The notes under the pieces were generated by a model. The model was not told the DNA's origin, did no database searches, and was given only the letters and a program-made list of their open reading frames with translations. Shown piece after piece: positions 7,743 to 9,661 of a DNA stretch of 9,661 bases. Made by a program: the position numbers and the translations under genes. Source of the stretch: Oligoflexia bacterium (GTDB taxonomy: Bacteria; Bdellovibrionota; JAFGOL01); contig JAFGOL010000009.1 in assembly GCA_016926495.1 (NCBI GenBank), positions 1 to 9,661 of the forward strand, written 5' to 3'. Positions within the stretch are counted from its first letter, which is position 1. Every line of letters starts with the position of its first letter.

Positions 7743-7840
7743 CCCGGCCCCCGGCAAACCGTCGGTGGATGGTAAGTTGCGCGTCAGCGCCCGTAGATTA
7801 TCTTTTTTGATGTATATCACCCGGTTAGCCGGGGGCCGGG
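7743..7840. repeat. Perfect 13-bp G/C-only inverted repeat enclosing a structured interior
   Basis: The arm CCCGGCCCCCGGC (7743-7755) is exactly complementary to GCCGGGGGCCGGG (7828-7840). After one A/A mismatch the stem continues with AACCG (7757-7761) against CGGTT (7822-7826), then GGTG (7764-7767) against CACC (7818-7821) across a 2-base bulge. The interior contains a small GCGC-GTCA-GCGC hairpin (7779-7790). It lies between divergent genes, so it cannot be a shared transcription terminator. It could be a DNA regulatory or mobile palindrome, or a structured RNA; the strand is unknown. Confidence 0.75.
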
Positions 7841-7880
7841 CAGGCAGTTTGTACCTGCTCGTTTAAATTAAGACAACCAT

Positions 7881-7892
7881 CTGTAATTACAG
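7881..7892. promoter_or_regulatory. Perfect 12-bp palindrome CTGTAATTACAG, possible operator
   Basis: The sequence is its own reverse complement over 12 bases and lies in the AT-rich part of the divergent intergenic region, 129 bases before the sigma factor start. Size and symmetry fit a site for a dimeric repressor, but no second copy was seen in this region and no regulator gene is in the window. Confidence 0.3.
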
Positions 7893-8007
7893 GTATTTCT
7901 AAATATTCAGGAAATATTAAAGAAATTTTTTAACCTTTTTTAAATCGTGAGATGTCAGCATAATGTAAATCGGATGCAAAAAAAGGAGACGGAGTTCCCT
8001 GGTTTTT

Positions 8008-8013
8008 GAGGAG
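8008..8013 (+). promoter_or_regulatory. Ribosome binding site deciding the sigma factor start
   Basis: GAGGAG ends seven bases before the ATG at 8021. It overlaps the in-frame TTG at 8006, which makes that TTG an unlikely start and fixes the protein at 259 residues. Confidence 0.8.
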
Positions 8014-8020
8014 AAAAGCT

Positions 8021-8800
8021 ATGGCACTCTGCGTTTCTTTCAGATTCAACGATACTACCTACCCGATCAGCCTTGATTACCAGAACCAAATCATCATGGA
8101 ATACGCTCCGCTGATAAAATACCTCGCAAATAAAATAGTGATAAAAACCAACTATTCCGTGGAAATTGACGAGCTTGTAAATTGCGGAGTACTCGGGCTG
8201 ATCGACGCTATTGAAAAATACGACGACACCAGGGAAAACAAGTTTAAAACATACGCGGAATTCAGAATAAGGGGAGCGATGCTTGATTACCTGAGGGGTC
8301 AGGACTGGACGCCCCGCTCGGTAAGGGACAAGGCAAAGCTGATCGAAAGGGAAGAAAGGGAACTTGAGGAAAAACTCGGCAGAAAGCCTTCGGAAACCGA
8401 GCTTGCCGGAAAGATGCAACTTTCAATCGACGATTTCCACAAGCTTGCGTCCGGGGCAAAGGCTTCATCCTTTCTCAGCATCGAGGAATCCCTGTTCGGC
8501 AACGAGAACAACAAGCAAAAGATTTTCGCCGTACCTGACGAAAGCTACACTTCAAATCCCATGAACAGGGCCACGCTGGCGTCAATGAAGAATATAATCG
8601 CATCAGCCATAGAGGACCTGCCAGAAAGGGAAAAAATGATCATAGCATTGTATTACTACGAGGAAATGAACCTAAAGGAAATAGGCGCAGTCCTGAATAT
8701 TTCGGAATCAAGGGTGAGCCAGCTTCACAGCCAGGCGATCAGGGTCCTCAAGGAAAGGCTTGCCATGTTCAGGGAAGATCTTGAATCCGAAGTAGCGTAA
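8021..8800 (+). CDS. fliA: RNA polymerase sigma factor, FliA/WhiG (sigma-28) family
   Basis: An alternative sigma factor that directs RNA polymerase to sigma-28-type promoters, in many bacteria late flagellar and chemotaxis genes, in others developmental genes. The 259 residues show region 2 at about 20-100, with ELVNCGVLGLIDAIEKYD, FKTYAEFRIRGAMLDYLR and DWTPRSVR. The W-P-R-S sequence is typical of this family. Region 3 (about 105-145) has LGRKPSETELA. Region 4 (about 200-250) has LPEREKMIIALYYYEE, NLKEIGAVLNISESRVSQLH and QAIRVLKERL. No anti-sigma factor or flagellar gene is visible in the window, so the flagellar role is inferred from family only. The gene ends directly against a large hairpin. 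A match to the sigma-28 promoter consensus lies 145 bases downstream. The symbol could equally be whiG or sigD. Confidence 0.9.
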   Translation: MALCVSFRFNDTTYPISLDYQNQIIMEYAPLIKYLANKIVIKTNYSVEIDELVNCGVLGLIDAIEKYDDTRENKFKTYAEFRIRGAMLDYLRGQDWTPRSVRDKAKLIEREERELEEKLGRKPSETELAGKMQLSIDDFHKLASGAKASSFLSIEESLFGNENNKQKIFAVPDESYTSNPMNRATLASMKNIIASAIEDLPEREKMIIALYYYEEMNLKEIGAVLNISESRVSQLHSQAIRVLKERLAMFREDLESEVA

Positions 8801-8905
8801 GGCTGAGTTAATACACACTCCGTAATAAGTTCCTGAATTCGCACCCACTTCGAATTGCGAATTATTCAGGAACTTATTATGGAGTTACAATTTATTAACT
8901 CAGCC
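8801..8905. repeat. 105-base imperfect palindrome (MITE-like or terminator hairpin)
   Basis: The two halves pair almost end to end. GGCTGAGTTAATA (8801-8813) pairs with 8893-8905, ACTCC (8817-8821) with 8881-8885, and 15 bases at 8823-8837 with 8865-8879. TTCGCA (8838-8843) pairs with 8856-8861. Interruptions are a 3/7-base internal loop, one G/T position and a 3-base bulge, with a 12-base apical loop. It starts immediately after the sigma factor stop codon. The fold may end or protect that mRNA, although only a weak T-rich run (TTATTTTT, 8910-8917) follows. Near-perfect terminal inverted repeats and compact size also fit a non-autonomous insertion element. No clear target duplication longer than AA was seen. 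Confidence 0.8.
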
Positions 8906-8944
8906 AACGTTATTTTTAAATTCAAAAAAAACACCGCGGCAGTC

Positions 8945-8971
8945 TCAAGTTTTGTCCCCGAAATCCGATAC
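8945..8971 (+). promoter_or_regulatory. Candidate sigma-28 (FliA-type) promoter
   Basis: TCAAGTTT (8945-8952), an 11-base spacer (8953-8963) and TCCGATAC (8964-8971) compare with the known FliA consensus TAAAGTTT-N11-GCCGATAA. That is 7 of 8 and 6 of 8 matches with the exact canonical spacing. Transcription would start near 8978 and read into the secreted protein gene at 9075, leaving a leader of about 95 bases. The FliA/WhiG-family gene just upstream makes the match more meaningful. No experiment is implied. Confidence 0.65.
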
Positions 8972-9074
8972 GAATTATATGACGAGCATGACAAAATCCG
9001 GACGATCTTTAAAAAGCCACTAACCGGAAAGTAACGCAACAATGTCCAAAAAGCAGATACAGGGAGATAAAAAA

Positions 9075-9647
9075 ATGAAGCGGTACGTAAGCGGATTATT
9101 TTTAATTGCCTCTATTTTATCAAATAAAGCGGACGCATCACAATTCATAAAAATAAGCGACCAGGAACTTCTTAAAAAAGCAAAGCACATTGTTACGGGA
9201 ACGGTAAGTAAAATAACTACTGCACTTGAAGAGGAAATCCCCTTCCGGTACATAGAGGTAACAGTTAACACGGTATATAAAACAACCGAAGATACTGCTA
9301 TCAGCGAGGGGGAAACCATTACCATCCGCCAGATGGGGGGAGAGGCGGATGGTATCAGCCTTGACATTGACGGTCTGCCGCAATTCGAGGAGAACACCGA
9401 TGTTTTCCTCACGCTAAAGGAAGCGCCCAACGGTTACTTTATAGTCGTGGGCTGTGAGCAGGGAAAATTCGACATGGTCGGAAACGGTGAACTCATAAGG
9501 GATACGTCACAGAGCATCTTTGTAAGGAAAGGCGAAGAAGGCCGTATAGAATTCCATCCCGGCAGTGTTGAAAAGACCAGCCTTAACCAGCTTATCAAAA
9601 AAATTAACAATGCACCTGTTAACGGAATAACAGACGTACAGGAGTAA
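9075..9647 (+). CDS. Secreted protein of unknown function with N-terminal signal peptide
   Basis: I do not recognise a named family. The 190-residue product starts with a short basic region (MKR), a hydrophobic core at about 4-16 and an A-D-A motif at 19-21, giving a likely signal peptidase I site after A21, so export across the membrane is expected. The mature part has a helix-like ISDQELLKKAKHIV stretch, then alternating beta-like segments with TGTVSKI (41-47), a GETITIRQMGG segment, a FEENTDVFLTL segment and GCEQGKFDMVG. The pattern resembles small beta-barrel secreted proteins but gives no catalytic motif. The chosen ATG has AGGGAG eight bases upstream. An in-frame ATG at 9042 would add 11 polar, lysine-rich residues ahead of the signal peptide and has no comparable ribosome site. 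It lies downstream of the candidate sigma-28 promoter and is followed four bases later by another gene start. Confidence 0.82.
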   Translation: MKRYVSGLFLIASILSNKADASQFIKISDQELLKKAKHIVTGTVSKITTALEEEIPFRYIEVTVNTVYKTTEDTAISEGETITIRQMGGEADGISLDIDGLPQFEENTDVFLTLKEAPNGYFIVVGCEQGKFDMVGNGELIRDTSQSIFVRKGEEGRIEFHPGSVEKTSLNQLIKKINNAPVNGITDVQE

Positions 9648-9650
9648 AAA

Positions 9651-9661
9651 ATGAAAAAAGC
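9651..9661 (+). CDS. Start of a further gene, cut by the window edge
   Basis: An ATG at 9651 followed by two lysine codons begins three bases after the preceding stop codon. AGGAG (9640-9644) lies six bases upstream. A lysine-rich start is typical of signal peptides, so a second exported protein in the same operon is plausible. Only three full codons are visible, so no function can be given. Confidence 0.55.

Larger units (their letters stand above)
7623..8020. other. Divergent intergenic region between aroF and the sigma factor gene
   Basis: This 398-base stretch has no convincing gene. It is AT-rich at both ends with a strongly GC-rich centre. It holds the candidate aro promoter, a GC-rich inverted repeat, a small hairpin (GCAGG arms around 7840-7858), a 12-base palindrome and the ribosome site of the sigma factor gene. 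The promoter of the sigma gene was not recognised with confidence; CATAAT at 7959-7964 could be a -10 box but has no good -35 partner. Confidence 0.7.

Noticed and set aside
7751..7800. A c-di-GMP-I (GEMM) riboswitch, suggested by GGCAAACC.
   Set aside because: The GAAA-capped stem, the GACGCAAAGCC segment and the tetraloop receptor are not found in either orientation.
7904..7913. TATTCAGGAA upstream of the sigma gene repeats 8863-8872 in the downstream hairpin, suggesting a flanking repeat pair.
   Set aside because: A single 10-base match without extension is easily due to chance among many possible comparisons.
7623..8005. A T-box or amino-acid riboswitch controlling the aro operon.
   Set aside because: No TGGNACCGCG-like antiterminator motif and no T-run terminator precede aroF on the minus strand.
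1..9661. CRISPR arrays, tRNA or rRNA genes, transposases.
   Set aside because: No regularly spaced direct repeats, no tRNA-like cloverleaf ends, and no transposase motifs were seen on either strand.

Overview
The window holds a nearly complete aromatic amino acid biosynthesis operon on the minus strand (positions 1-7622). A 398-base divergent intergenic region follows (7623-8020). The right end has a plus-strand block with a FliA/WhiG-type sigma factor, a large hairpin element, a candidate sigma-28 promoter and a secreted protein of unknown function. All calls come from reading translated motifs and raw sequence; no database search was run.

The operon is transcribed right to left. Its genes are DAHP synthase (aroF), 3-dehydroquinate synthase (aroB), type I 3-dehydroquinate dehydratase (aroD), a fused shikimate dehydrogenase-shikimate kinase (aroE-aroK), EPSP synthase (aroA), chorismate synthase (aroC), chorismate mutase-prephenate dehydratase with an ACT domain (pheA), and prephenate dehydrogenase (tyrA, cut by the left edge). 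Together they encode all seven shikimate steps plus the committed steps to phenylalanine and tyrosine. Gene order, and domain order inside the fusion, follows the order of the reactions exactly. Neighbouring genes overlap by 4 to 23 bases, or are 4 bases apart at aroC/pheA. Two genes (aroB and aroEK) appear to start at TTG inside the end of the preceding gene, so translational coupling is likely throughout.

The divergent intergenic region carries a plausible sigma-70-type promoter just ahead of aroF, a perfect 13-bp all-G/C inverted repeat enclosing a 72-base interior, and a perfect 12-bp palindrome. I found no T-box, no attenuator and no convincing aromatic leader peptide.

On the plus strand a sigma-28-family sigma factor is followed immediately by a 105-base imperfect palindrome with about 39 Watson-Crick pairs. 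About 40 bases beyond it is a close match to the FliA promoter consensus with the canonical 11-base spacer. That promoter points at a 190-residue protein with a signal peptide and at a further gene that begins at the right edge. The layout suggests a sigma factor placed next to its own target.

The organism is a bacterium with moderate GC content and Shine-Dalgarno translation. Class I-beta DAHP synthase, type I AroD, an AroE-AroK fusion and a short chorismate synthase do not fit the common model bacteria. A less-studied, probably diderm lineage is possible, but the phylum cannot be fixed from this window.
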